Shown here: positions 1 to 7,006 of the stretch, piece by piece
How the letters are laid out: each line of letters opens with the position of its first letter
Position numbering within the stretch: position 1 is the stretch's first letter
NCBI GenBank assembly: GCA_045646525.1
Contig: JAZRKX010000020.1
Location: 1-64,000 of the forward strand
Source: RGIG8748 sp045646525
GTDB taxonomy: Bacteria > Bacillota > Clostridia > UMGS1810
Length of the DNA stretch: 64,000 nt
Direction: 5' to 3'
Program-made: the position numbers and the translations under genes
Notes under the pieces: generated by a model
Database searches by the model: none
What the model was told of the DNA's origin: nothing
Seen by the model: the letters and a program-made list of their open reading frames with translations, nothing else

Positions 1-1
1 G

Positions 2-226
2 CTTCCAACAGTTTTTCTGCCGTTTAATCTTGTAAAGGGCATAATAAATTCGGGTTTTATACTCTTTATGTACCGTCCGATTGTTATTGCACTTCAAAAG
101 ACGGGTCTTGTAGAAACAAAAGCAGAAAGCAAAAAGAAGAAAATTCTTTCACTTACCTTTGTTGTAGGAATTATTGTAGTTGCTGCTTTTATACCTGTTA
201 TTCTTATTATGGCGGGTGTGCTTTAA
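2..226 (+). CDS. ECF transporter S component, RibU-like (C-terminal part only)
   Basis: The frame is open from the window edge to the TAA at 224-226 and gives the last 74 residues of a membrane protein. It begins LPTVFLPFNLVKGIINS, which fits the fifth-to-sixth helix region of riboflavin-type (RibU) energy-coupling-factor S components, whose usual form is PFN-x-x-KG. A basic stretch (KAESKKKK) and a final hydrophobic helix ending IMAGVL follow. S components bind a vitamin in the membrane and are driven by a shared EcfAAT module, which is not in this window. The substrate cannot be fixed from this fragment. Riboflavin is the best guess, and another vitamin S component is possible. A strong terminator follows at once. 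Confidence 0.65.
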   Translation, partial: LPTVFLPFNLVKGIINSGFILFMYRPIVIALQKTGLVETKAESKKKKILSLTFVVGIIVVAAFIPVILIMAGVL

Positions 227-249
227 AACGTATGTACCTATTAATATGT

Positions 250-280
250 AACTTCGGGCAAACGCCCGAAGTTCTTTTTT
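250..280 (+). terminator. intrinsic terminator after the ECF S component
   Basis: A 10-bp GC-rich stem (AACTTCGGGC / GCCCGAAGTT, loop AAAC) is followed by TCTTTTTT. This is a textbook rho-independent terminator for the upstream gene. Confidence 0.9.
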
Positions 281-289
281 GCCTAGAAA

Positions 290-463
290 TTATTTTCTGA
301 GCTTAAAGGATTCACAGTCTGTGCACTCAATCATTTTAGGGTTCATTTCGTGAGTTCCTACACTGATTTTGTCAAGTGTACAGTAGTTCTGACCGTCACA
401 ATGATATTCGCATTGTGTTACGGTACAACCGATAGATTTGTTTGGATTAGAACAATTTGCCAT
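290..463 (-). CDS. DUF1540 domain small cysteine protein
   Basis: A 57-residue protein if started at the ATG whose product begins MANCSNPNK. An in-frame ATG at 473-475 and a TTG at 491-493 could lengthen it by 4 or 10 residues. GGAAAGG lies just upstream, but its spacing suits none of the starts perfectly. The pattern is CTVTQCEYHC, then YC, and near the end CTDC. This matches the DUF1540 family, small proteins of Clostridia and Bacilli with six spaced cysteines that probably bind a metal. Their function is not established. It is encoded alone, convergent with the ECF gene. Confidence 0.7.
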   Translation of the reverse strand: MANCSNPNKSIGCTVTQCEYHCDGQNYCTLDKISVGTHEMNPKMIECTDCESFKLRK

Positions 464-493
464 TTCAAAACCCATAACCTTTCCGCCCGCCAA

Positions 494-703
494 TCTATCA
501 AAATTCCGATACTTTTTCGTTTAGCGGGCTATGGAAAAGGTATCAAGACATAAAAGCATTGGTTCCAAAATACATTATTTTGTACATCACGCTTTTTTGT
601 TCTTTAAGACAAAACTGTGTCTTAGGAAACGGCATTTTTTTGCCGTACATTTATTATGTGCGGTATGTGTGATTTTATAATTTAATTTTTTGCCAATTTT
701 CTC
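494..703. other. AT-rich intergenic stretch with two small hairpins
   Basis: Between the divergent DUF1540 and DUF1858 genes I see no credible gene. Two small inverted repeats are present: AAGACA/TGTCTT near 605-622, and ACGGCA/TGCCGT near 629-646 with a T-rich loop. The rest is AT-rich and holds the upstream parts of the two divergent genes. Confidence 0.4.
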
Positions 704-732
704 TTGCAATTATGAAACAAAAAATATATAAT
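704..732 (+). promoter_or_regulatory. sigma-A-type promoter for the DUF1858 gene
   Basis: TTGCAA at 704-709 and TATAAT at 727-732 are separated by exactly 17 bases. The start codon lies 35 bases after the -10 box, behind the ribosome site AAAGGAGAG. Confidence 0.7.
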
Positions 733-766
733 AATATTATCAACAAAATGAAAAGGAGAGATAAAA

Positions 767-970
767 ATGGCTTCAGTAACAAAGGATACAATAATTATTG
801 ATGTATTAAGACTCGACCAGGGCACAGCACCTTTCTTTTTGGAAATAGGCATGCATTGTCTGGGTTGTCCGTCCGCAAGCGGTGAGTCTATTGCAGAGGC
901 TTGTGCAGTTCACGGTGTTGATGCTGACGAACTCGTTGCAAAGCTTAACGATTATCTTAAAGATAAATAA
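767..970 (+). CDS. DUF1858 domain protein (hybrid-cluster-associated redox disulfide type)
   Basis: 67 residues, preceded by AAAGGAGAG seven bases before the ATG. It shows the family layout: a start near TIIIDVL, then GMHCLGC with Cys31 and Cys34 as a CxxC pair, then an AxxHGVDxxELxxxLN ending. Proteins of this kind (DUF1858, TIGR03980) often occur beside or fused to hybrid-cluster proteins and are thought to act as small disulfide redox partners. No hybrid-cluster gene is in this window. The role is therefore inferred from the family only. It stands alone with its own promoter and a following inverted repeat. Confidence 0.8.
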   Translation: MASVTKDTIIIDVLRLDQGTAPFFLEIGMHCLGCPSASGESIAEACAVHGVDADELVAKLNDYLKDK

Positions 971-972
971 AA

Positions 973-1006
973 AACGATTACCGCAACCAAGTGTTGCGGT
1001 TTCGTT
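973..1006 (+). terminator. probable terminator after the DUF1858 gene
   Basis: Nested arms AACGA + ACCGCAAC pair with GTTGCGGT + TCGTT around a five-base loop. The following tract is not T-rich, so termination may be weak. Confidence 0.5.
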
Positions 1007-1048
1007 ATAAGAGAATAAAAATAGGGGTTTTACGGCTGTCTTCTTACC

Positions 1049-1141
1049 ATGCAAAATGATTTCCTTGTTGGATTACTTCTTATTGCTGTAGGAATACTGT
1101 TTCAGTTTCGAATATCAAACAATCGCACAAAACTTTCATAA
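1049..1141 (+). CDS. possible 30-residue membrane peptide
   Basis: ATG at 1049 opens a 30-codon frame with a central hydrophobic run (FLVGLLLIAVGILF) and a basic tail, ending in TAA at 1139-1141. That is the shape of a single-pass small membrane protein. No Shine-Dalgarno sits at a good distance; the nearest purine run, AGGGG at 1022-1026, is 22 bases upstream. It could be a chance frame or a gene remnant. It is listed because it is the only coding-like content between 1007 and 1173. Confidence 0.2.
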   Translation: MQNDFLVGLLLIAVGILFQFRISNNRTKLS

Positions 1142-1173
1142 ATCACTATAAGTGATATAAGCGGAGAAAACAC

Positions 1174-1917
1174 ATGAACAAAGATAAATTATATATATCT
1201 ACCATTGCGTATGATGCATATGCCGTGGCACATAAATACGGACTTGGAATTGAAATAGCCGAGTTTTGTACAGCGTGGAATATGGATGACGAATTTGATG
1301 AAACAGATAAAAAACTAAAGAGAAACATTGATGGCATCAACAGACGAATACTTCATGCTCCGTTTAATGAACTGTTTCCTTGTGCTATAGACAGAAAAGC
1401 AAGGAAACTTGCAGAAGACCGTTACAGACAGGCTATTGCACTTGCCAATGACTATCGGGCAACAAAAGTCATTATACACGGAGGTTATAACCCCTGTCTT
1501 TACTATCCGCAGTGGTATGTTGAACAATCTATTCTGTTCTGGAAAAAATTCCTAAAAGAACTTTCGCTGACGTGTTATATTGCTTTGGAAAACACTTTTG
1601 AGCAGACACCTGATGTACTCTTGGACATTATCAAAGGTGTAAATGATTCCCGATTAAAGCTTTGCCTTGATATTGGTCATATTAACGCTTATTCCAAAAT
1701 TCCCGTAACAGACTGGATAGAATATTGCAGGGGATTTATAAGCCATTTTCACGTGCATAACAATGATGGCTTATATGATTCTCATAGTCCGTTAGAACAG
1801 GGTAGCATCCCGCTTAACAGTATACTTGAACTTGCTGAGAAATTATGCCCCGATGCATCGTATACACTTGAATTGATGGAGGCAGAAGCATCAGTTATGC
1901 GGATTGTGAACCTATAA
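1174..1917 (+). CDS. sugar phosphate isomerase/epimerase-like TIM-barrel protein
   Basis: 247 residues, preceded by GCGGAGAAAACAC. It fits the xylose-isomerase-like/AP-endonuclease-2 TIM-barrel superfamily. Candidate metal and substrate residues fall at the strand ends: Glu27 (GIEIAE), His61 (LHAP), His102 (IHGG), Glu139 (ALENTF), Asp166 and His169 (CLDIGHINAY), His193/His195 (HFHVHNNDG) and Glu233 (YTLELM). The family holds isomerases, epimerases and endonuclease IV, so the substrate cannot be told. At about 250 residues it is of normal length for a single-domain member. It appears monocistronic. Confidence 0.75.
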   Translation: MNKDKLYISTIAYDAYAVAHKYGLGIEIAEFCTAWNMDDEFDETDKKLKRNIDGINRRILHAPFNELFPCAIDRKARKLAEDRYRQAIALANDYRATKVIIHGGYNPCLYYPQWYVEQSILFWKKFLKELSLTCYIALENTFEQTPDVLLDIIKGVNDSRLKLCLDIGHINAYSKIPVTDWIEYCRGFISHFHVHNNDGLYDSHSPLEQGSIPLNSILELAEKLCPDASYTLELMEAEASVMRIVNL

Positions 1918-1970
1918 TATATAAAATACTTTAATCAAAGACTGTATGCTGTTAAAAAGGAATAAAATTA

Positions 1971-1999
1971 TTGACAATTTGTTCCTTATGTGATAAAGT
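1971..1999 (+). promoter_or_regulatory. probable promoter for the cold-shock gene
   Basis: TTGACA at 1971-1976 is followed after 17 bases by TAAAGT at 1994-1999. The transcript would have a leader of about 65 bases. It contains the hairpin GCGAT/ATCGC (2038-2051) just before the ribosome site AGGAGG, a layout common in cold-shock mRNAs. Confidence 0.55.
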
Positions 2000-2069
2000 A
2001 TAGTAAAGGTTGTACATACAATCTGAATTTTAAGTCGGCGATTTATATCGCACTAGGAGGTACGCAGTA

Positions 2070-2270
2070 ATGCAAAAAGGAACAGTTAAATGGTTTAATG
2101 CAGAAAAGGGTTATGGATTTATTGAGTGTGAAGACGGCAGCGATGTATTCGTTCACTTCTCAGCTATCAACATGGAAGGCTACAAGACACTTGCAGAAGG
2201 TGATGCTGTAGAATTTGATGTAATTGATGGTAATAAGGGTCCTCAGGCAGCTAATGTTGTTAAGGCGTAA
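2070..2270 (+). CDS. cold-shock protein, CspA family
   Basis: 66 residues forming a single cold-shock OB-fold domain. The RNA-binding motifs are intact: RNP1 at residues 13-18 (KGYGFI) and RNP2 at 26-30 (VFVHF). The opening KGTVKWFN and the closing GPQAANV are typical. Such proteins bind single-stranded nucleic acid and melt RNA structure in the cytoplasm. Length and sequence fit the family exactly. The start follows TAGGAGGTACGCAGTA. A GC-rich hairpin lies downstream. Confidence 0.93.
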   Translation: MQKGTVKWFNAEKGYGFIECEDGSDVFVHFSAINMEGYKTLAEGDAVEFDVIDGNKGPQAANVVKA

Positions 2271-2316
2271 GCGCTCTGGATTATTATATAAAATAAGTTA
2301 ATTCTATTATGCGATT

Positions 2317-2344
2317 AAACGCCTCTCCTTGCGGGGAGGCGTTT
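2317..2344 (+). terminator. hairpin between the cold-shock gene and the RpiR-family gene
   Basis: A 12-bp stem AAACGCCTCTCC / GGGGAGGCGTTT with a TTGC loop and only a short T tract. It leaves just 23 bases before the next ATG, so the downstream gene has no room for its own promoter after it. It may act as a partial terminator. Confidence 0.65.
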
Positions 2345-2367
2345 AAAGTTAATAAGGAGTAATAGCC

Positions 2368-3243
2368 ATGTCTGATTTCCGAAATGTTTCAGAATACATA
2401 GTGCCCGCGAATTTTAAAATGAGCAAAGGTCAGAAAAAGATAGTAGAATATATATCATATCACTACGACAGTGCCGCTTTTATGACCGCGGCCAAGCTTG
2501 CTGAGGCTGTGGGAGTAAGTGAGTCTACGGTTGTAAGGTTCGCATCAGAGCTTGGCTATGATGGCTTTGGCGATTTCAAAAAAGCGCTGGGCGATATTGT
2601 AAAAAACAAGCTTACCTCTGTACAGCGCATGGAAATAGCCTCATCAAAAATAGGGGATGAGGATGTACTTAAAAATGTAGTTCTGACCGATATAGAAAAA
2701 CTTAAGCAAACCCTTGCTACTGTGAGTACCCACGATTTTGAACGCGCTGTGGATTTAATAATGAATGCTCAAACTGTGTATATCCTTGGTGCAAGAACAT
2801 GTTTTTCGCTCGCTTCTTTTCTTGAGGTATACCTTAATATGCTTCTTAAAAATGTAAAAGTAGTTACTGCCAATTCTGCAAGCGATGTTTTTGAACAGAT
2901 GTACCGTATAGGTAAAGATGATGTACTTGTAGCAATAAGCTATCCCAGATATTCTCAAAGAACCTTAAACGGTGTAAAGTTTGCCTTTGAGCGCGGAGCA
3001 AATATTGTTGCAATTACAGACAGTCCCACATCGCCCATTGTGGATAGTGCAGAGTGCTCTCTTATAGCAGGATGCGACATGGGAAACATTGTAGATTCTC
3101 TTGTGGCACCGCTTAGTCTTATAAATGCCCTTATAGTTGCCATCGTTATGCGCGACAAGGAGAGGGCTGCAGCTACATTTGAATCTCTTGAAGATATATG
3201 GTACAAATATAATGCATACAGAAATACCGATGAGGACAAATAA
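2368..3243 (+). CDS. MurR/RpiR family transcriptional regulator
   Basis: 291 residues. The N-terminal ~80 residues form the HTH_6 DNA-binding domain (AAKLAEAVGVSESTVVRFA then LGYDGFGDFK). The region ~115-260 is a sugar-isomerase (SIS) sensor domain, with VYILGART and AISYPRYSQRT at the places where phosphosugars bind. Family members sense a phosphosugar and control sugar-catabolic genes. No sugar operon is adjacent, so the target is unknown. The gene 31 bases downstream is a flavoprotein. The ribosome site AAGGAG is clear. The usual Gly-rich SIS opening is replaced here by GARTC. Confidence 0.88.
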   Translation: MSDFRNVSEYIVPANFKMSKGQKKIVEYISYHYDSAAFMTAAKLAEAVGVSESTVVRFASELGYDGFGDFKKALGDIVKNKLTSVQRMEIASSKIGDEDVLKNVVLTDIEKLKQTLATVSTHDFERAVDLIMNAQTVYILGARTCFSLASFLEVYLNMLLKNVKVVTANSASDVFEQMYRIGKDDVLVAISYPRYSQRTLNGVKFAFERGANIVAITDSPTSPIVDSAECSLIAGCDMGNIVDSLVAPLSLINALIVAIVMRDKERAAATFESLEDIWYKYNAYRNTDEDK

Positions 3244-3274
3244 TCTAACTTTTTAAAATTCATGGGAGGTACAC

Positions 3275-4489
3275 ATGCCAGTAGTAGTAATCGGCGGCGG
3301 TCCCGCGGGCATGATGGCGGCGGCAACTGCTGCCTCCAGAGGCAAAAGAGTAGTTTTGCTTGAAAAGAATGAAACACTCGGAAGAAAGCTTCTCATAACA
3401 GGCAAAGGCAGATGCAACATTACAAACAACTGCGATATAAGTGAATTCTTCTGCAATATACCTGTGAACAGCAGATTTCTTTACAGCGCTCTGTATAGCT
3501 TTACAAACACAGACCTTTTAAACATGCTTCGGAAGGCAGGTCTGGAAACCAAGGCCGAGCGCGGCGGAAGAATTTTTCCTGTGTCGGATAAAGCCGCAGA
3601 TGTTCTTACGGCTTTAAAACGCATTTTAAAATCCTATAATGTCAAAGTGCTGAACGCTCAGGTAATTGATGTCCGCTCTGTTTCCGAAGCGTTGGAAGTT
3701 GTTTTGACAGGAAATAAATTTATAAAATGTTCTTCTGTAATTGTAGCTACGGGCGGTCTTTCATATCCCCGAACAGGTTCTACGGGAGACGGCTACAGAT
3801 TTGCAAAAAAACTCGGACATACTGTTACAGACCTTAAGGGGTCGCTTGTACCGCTTGTAATAAAATCACCGTATGTATCTAAGCTTATGGGTTTGTCACT
3901 CAAAAATGTTGTGGTGAGAGTCTTCAAGGATGGGGGAGAAATATATTCGGATTTCGGGGAAATGCTGTTCACCCATTACGGAGTAAGCGGTCCTGTTATC
4001 TTAAGCGCAAGTTCACACATGAGAGATTTTGCATCGCACAAATACGAAATTTCTCTGGACTTAAAGCCTGCACTCGATAGAGATGTACTCGATAAACGTA
4101 TTTTGCGTGATTTTGAAAAATACAAAAATAAAAATTTTGCAAATTCTCTGGGAGAACTTCTTCCCAAAAAGATGATTCCCGTTATAATAGAAATGAGCGG
4201 AATAAGCCCTGACAAAAAGGTAAACGAAATAACCCGAGAGGAAAGAAGAATCCTTATAGATTTACTCAAAGAGATGCGTTTTTCCGTAAACGGACTTCGT
4301 CCTGTTGAGGATGCCATAATAACCTCGGGCGGTGTAAATGTTAAGGAAATCAATCCGAAAACTATGGAATCAAAGCTTTGCAAGGGCTTGTATTTTGCAG
4401 GCGAGGTCATAGATGTTGATGCCTATACGGGCGGATTTAATCTGCAGATTGCTTTTTCTACGGGCTATCTTGCGGGAAATAATGCATAA
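3275..4489 (+). CDS. BaiN/HI0933-family FAD-dependent oxidoreductase
   Basis: 404 residues. The N-terminus is a Rossmann FAD-binding motif (VVIGGGPAGMMAA), followed by GRKLLITGKGRCNITN around residues 36-51, the signature of the HI0933/YhiN/BaiN family. The C-terminus has the second FAD motif (GLYFAGEVIDVDAYTGGFN). Length is normal. Members are annotated as aminoacetone oxidase-like or, in gut clostridia, as bile-acid-pathway flavoproteins. The substrate cannot be deduced. The start follows GGGAGGTACAC. A long hairpin with a T8 tract follows the stop. Confidence 0.88.
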   Translation: MPVVVIGGGPAGMMAAATAASRGKRVVLLEKNETLGRKLLITGKGRCNITNNCDISEFFCNIPVNSRFLYSALYSFTNTDLLNMLRKAGLETKAERGGRIFPVSDKAADVLTALKRILKSYNVKVLNAQVIDVRSVSEALEVVLTGNKFIKCSSVIVATGGLSYPRTGSTGDGYRFAKKLGHTVTDLKGSLVPLVIKSPYVSKLMGLSLKNVVVRVFKDGGEIYSDFGEMLFTHYGVSGPVILSASSHMRDFASHKYEISLDLKPALDRDVLDKRILRDFEKYKNKNFANSLGELLPKKMIPVIIEMSGISPDKKVNEITREERRILIDLLKEMRFSVNGLRPVEDAIITSGGVNVKEINPKTMESKLCKGLYFAGEVIDVDAYTGGFNLQIAFSTGYLAGNNA

Positions 4490-4491
4490 AT

Positions 4492-4551
4492 ATTCTTGTT
4501 ATGTAAATTATGTTACTGGGTGATGTAATTTGCATAACAAGAATTTTTTTT
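4492..4551 (+). terminator. long hairpin overlapping the next gene's start
   Basis: The perfect 12-bp arms ATTCTTGTTATG (4492-4503) and CATAACAAGAAT (4533-4544) are extended inward by an AT-rich stem (AAATTA/TAATTT) and followed by eight Ts. It looks like the terminator of the flavoprotein gene. However, the loop carries GGGTGATG, and the TTG start of the next gene lies at 4530-4532 at the base of the 3' arm. Confidence 0.8.
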
Positions 4552-4940
4552 ATTTTATTGCCATACCGCTTCTTGCGATTCTCTGTGTACAACTCTGTCT
4601 TAAAAACAGCTCAACAAGAGACATCTTTACCAATATTGAAGCAGTTGAGGGCGTGTCATATAATTATATGTCCGCAAAAAATAAGGTATATGTTGAACTC
4701 GAGCTTACATCAGGCGTGCCGTCATCTGAAATAATTATCTTCTACAACGCCCGCGAGGTTATGCGGTTTACCGAAAAGACGGTCAATATACCTGTTGATT
4801 GCGACGGAGTTTTTCAGATACAAAACACTACAGGAAAGGTACTTACCGTAAAGGCAAAAAGCAAAAAAGCAGAAAGTTTGTCTGTGGTCTGCCACAGAAT
4901 CCCAAAGGGAATCACAACCTTCTGCTTTGTAGATGTTTAA
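4530..4940 (+). CDS. unknown membrane-anchored protein
   Basis: 136 residues from a TTG start, with GGGTGATG five bases upstream. I do not recognise the family. Residues 5-24 form one hydrophobic segment (FFYFIAIPLLAILCVQLCL), probably a membrane anchor or uncleaved signal. The remaining ~110 residues look like a small beta-rich domain outside the membrane (alternating VYVELELTS, EIIIFYNAREVMRF, VFQIQN). The start codon and first codons lie inside the terminator-like hairpin and T tract of the preceding gene. The TAA overlaps the opposing hemZ stop by 4 bases. The coding call rests on frame length, signal-like start and ribosome site. Confidence 0.55.
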   Translation: MHNKNFFYFIAIPLLAILCVQLCLKNSSTRDIFTNIEAVEGVSYNYMSAKNKVYVELELTSGVPSSEIIIFYNAREVMRFTEKTVNIPVDCDGVFQIQNTTGKVLTVKAKSKKAESLSVVCHRIPKGITTFCFVDV

Positions 4941-6367
4941 AGTGATTTAAGGATGTCTTTTCTTTCGATCATTTCGTCTATTCTCTTTATGTATTCGGAT
5001 ACTTCCTTTACATTAAAGATTCGGTCAATTTTTGAACCGTCTACTATCTTGGTGGAAGCACCTGCGCCAAGGGCAAATATTGTCTGCACCTCTTCCATTA
5101 TGTATATATTGTACAGACATTCGTGTCCTTTGTCGCAGTAACCTACATTTTCAAGATTGCCCAGCATGTTTTTCTGCCTGTACATGTAGTAAGGGGATTT
5201 ATTTAATCGGCTCATGGTGTCCGAGGCTGCAAGAAGCATGTTGTTTACTGTCTTTGCGGCGCTCGGTGTATAGGTAGAATACCTCTCGTCAAGGAATGAA
5301 CCGCGTTTTATGGACATTGTGTGTACAGTCACGCTCTGCGGATTCAGCTTTTCTATTTCTCTTAGAGTATGTTCAAAATCTGCTTCGTTTTCGTCGGGCA
5401 GACCTGCTATTAAATCTGTGTTTATATGACCGAAGCCGTATTTTACAGCCATATCATAAGTATCGATTATTTCCTTTGGTGTATGGCATCTTCCTATGAT
5501 ATCCAGAGTTTTTTGATTCATGGTCTGGGGGTTGATGCTTATGCGGGATATGCCGTAATCGCGAATTATTTTGAGTTTTTCGGCATTTATAGTGTCGGGT
5601 CTGCCTGCTTCGAGAGTAAATTCTCTTGTTTTGGATAAATCAAATCTTTCGTGAACTTCTTTTAAAAGTCTTTCGAGCTGATTTTCGTTTAATGCTGTGG
5701 GCGTGCCGCCGCCTATATATACGGTGTCTATATTGAGACCGCGTGCTTTAATTATATCCGCTGTAGCGGATATTTCCTTGGAAAGAGCATCCATATAAGG
5801 CTCGGTAAGCTTGTTTGAGAATTTTATAGATTGTGATGTAAAAGAGCAGTATAGACATCTGGTAGGGCAAAAGGGTATACCGATATATAAGCTTATTGAA
5901 TTTTGCGGCATGGTGTCTATGAGTGATTTTTCCTTTTGCGCCACCTTAATTGCAAGCTCTGTTTTGTCGGTGCTGCATTCGTACATTTCTTCAAAACGAT
6001 TTTGTATTTCGGGTATTCCCATACCGTTTTCACTTAACTCACGCACCATTTTGCTTGGGCGGATGCCTGTTATAAGCCCCCATGGCAGATGTATGCCCAA
6101 GGCGGATTTGAATACCTCGTTTATAGTTTTCTTTACATAAATTTTATTTTCACATTCTGCACCAAAACAGTTTTCATACTTCTTTCCGTCAAGCATCAGT
6201 AAAGCAGTATAATTATACTTGCCATCAGAATATATAACCTCGGATATAACATAATCCCCGATTTCGGGGATTTTGTCTGTGATTTCAATTTTAATTTTGG
6301 GAATGTGTGCGGTTATCATTTCGCGAGCCGCATATTCTTCGGTATGATTTTTAAGGATTAAATACAT
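4937..6367 (-). CDS. hemZ: oxygen-independent coproporphyrinogen III dehydrogenase-like HemZ
   Basis: 476 residues from the ATG beginning MYLILKNHTE, with GAGGAATTCAAT immediately upstream. A longer frame to 6406 would run into the preceding gene and is not needed. The radical-SAM cluster motif CPTRCLYC gives Cys167, Cys171 and Cys174. The N-terminal ~150 residues match the extra domain of HemZ, which separates it from HemN. The YIGGGTPT and glutamate-rich strand (TLEAGRPD) follow as expected. HemZ is annotated as an anaerobic coproporphyrinogen oxidase, but activity differs between family members. It is the last gene of a recJ-rel-MBL-hemZ run, 10 bases behind the MBL gene. Confidence 0.88.
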   Translation of the reverse strand: MYLILKNHTEEYAAREMITAHIPKIKIEITDKIPEIGDYVISEVIYSDGKYNYTALLMLDGKKYENCFGAECENKIYVKKTINEVFKSALGIHLPWGLITGIRPSKMVRELSENGMGIPEIQNRFEEMYECSTDKTELAIKVAQKEKSLIDTMPQNSISLYIGIPFCPTRCLYCSFTSQSIKFSNKLTEPYMDALSKEISATADIIKARGLNIDTVYIGGGTPTALNENQLERLLKEVHERFDLSKTREFTLEAGRPDTINAEKLKIIRDYGISRISINPQTMNQKTLDIIGRCHTPKEIIDTYDMAVKYGFGHINTDLIAGLPDENEADFEHTLREIEKLNPQSVTVHTMSIKRGSFLDERYSTYTPSAAKTVNNMLLAASDTMSRLNKSPYYMYRQKNMLGNLENVGYCDKGHECLYNIYIMEEVQTIFALGAGASTKIVDGSKIDRIFNVKEVSEYIKRIDEMIERKDILKSL

Positions 6368-6377
6368 ATTGAATTCC

Positions 6378-6995
6378 TCATACAAATGGGTTGTTGTTTT
6401 TCTCAAATTCTATGGTAGTACGGTTTCCGTGACCGGGATATACAACGGTACTCTCACTTAGTGTGTATAGTTTGCTTTGTATGGAGTGCCTCAGGGTATT
6501 AAAGCTTCCGCCTGGAAAATCCGTTCTTCCTACAGAAGACTCAAACAAGGTATCACCGCTGAAAAGGGAGTTTTCATACAGAATACACATGCTTCCTCTT
6601 GTATGCCCCGGTGTGTGTATAATCTTGATACAGCCATTGCCAAAGAGGAGTGTCTGTCCGTCGTTTGCGGTAAGGTCTGCCTTGGTTACGGGTGAGCGGG
6701 AGCCAAAGGCGGCACAAAGATTTATATTAGAATCGTTTAGCGCCTTTGCATCATCCTCATGTATTATAACAGGAACATCAAACCTTTCCTTTAGCTTATC
6801 AAGAGCACCAATGTGGTCTACATGGGCATGGGTGAGGATAATGTATTTTAAATGTGCACCGCTATTCTCAACCATCCTTACAGCAAGGTCGGGATTTGCA
6901 CCTGGGTCTATTACAAACATTTCGTTTGTTTCCTCGTCGGTAACCATATAAAAATTTGCACCAAGCTCACCTAAGGGAGCAGTTTTTATAGTCAT
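6378..6995 (-). CDS. MBL-fold metallo-hydrolase (glyoxalase II-like)
   Basis: 205 residues. The metallo-beta-lactamase motif THAHVDHIG supplies His56, His58, Asp60 and His61. His131 (HTPGHTRGS), Asp148 (FSGDTLF) and His189 (YPGHGNRT) complete a two-metal site. It has the short YcbL/GloB-like form without the long C-terminal substrate domain of true glyoxalase II. The likely activity is thioester or related hydrolysis, and the substrate is not known. It sits 11 bases downstream of rel and 10 bases upstream of hemZ, a common clostridial gene order. Confidence 0.88.
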   Translation of the reverse strand: MTIKTAPLGELGANFYMVTDEETNEMFVIDPGANPDLAVRMVENSGAHLKYIILTHAHVDHIGALDKLKERFDVPVIIHEDDAKALNDSNINLCAAFGSRSPVTKADLTANDGQTLLFGNGCIKIIHTPGHTRGSMCILYENSLFSGDTLFESSVGRTDFPGGSFNTLRHSIQSKLYTLSESTVVYPGHGNRTTIEFEKNNNPFV

Positions 6996-7006
6996 ATTTA
7001 TATACC

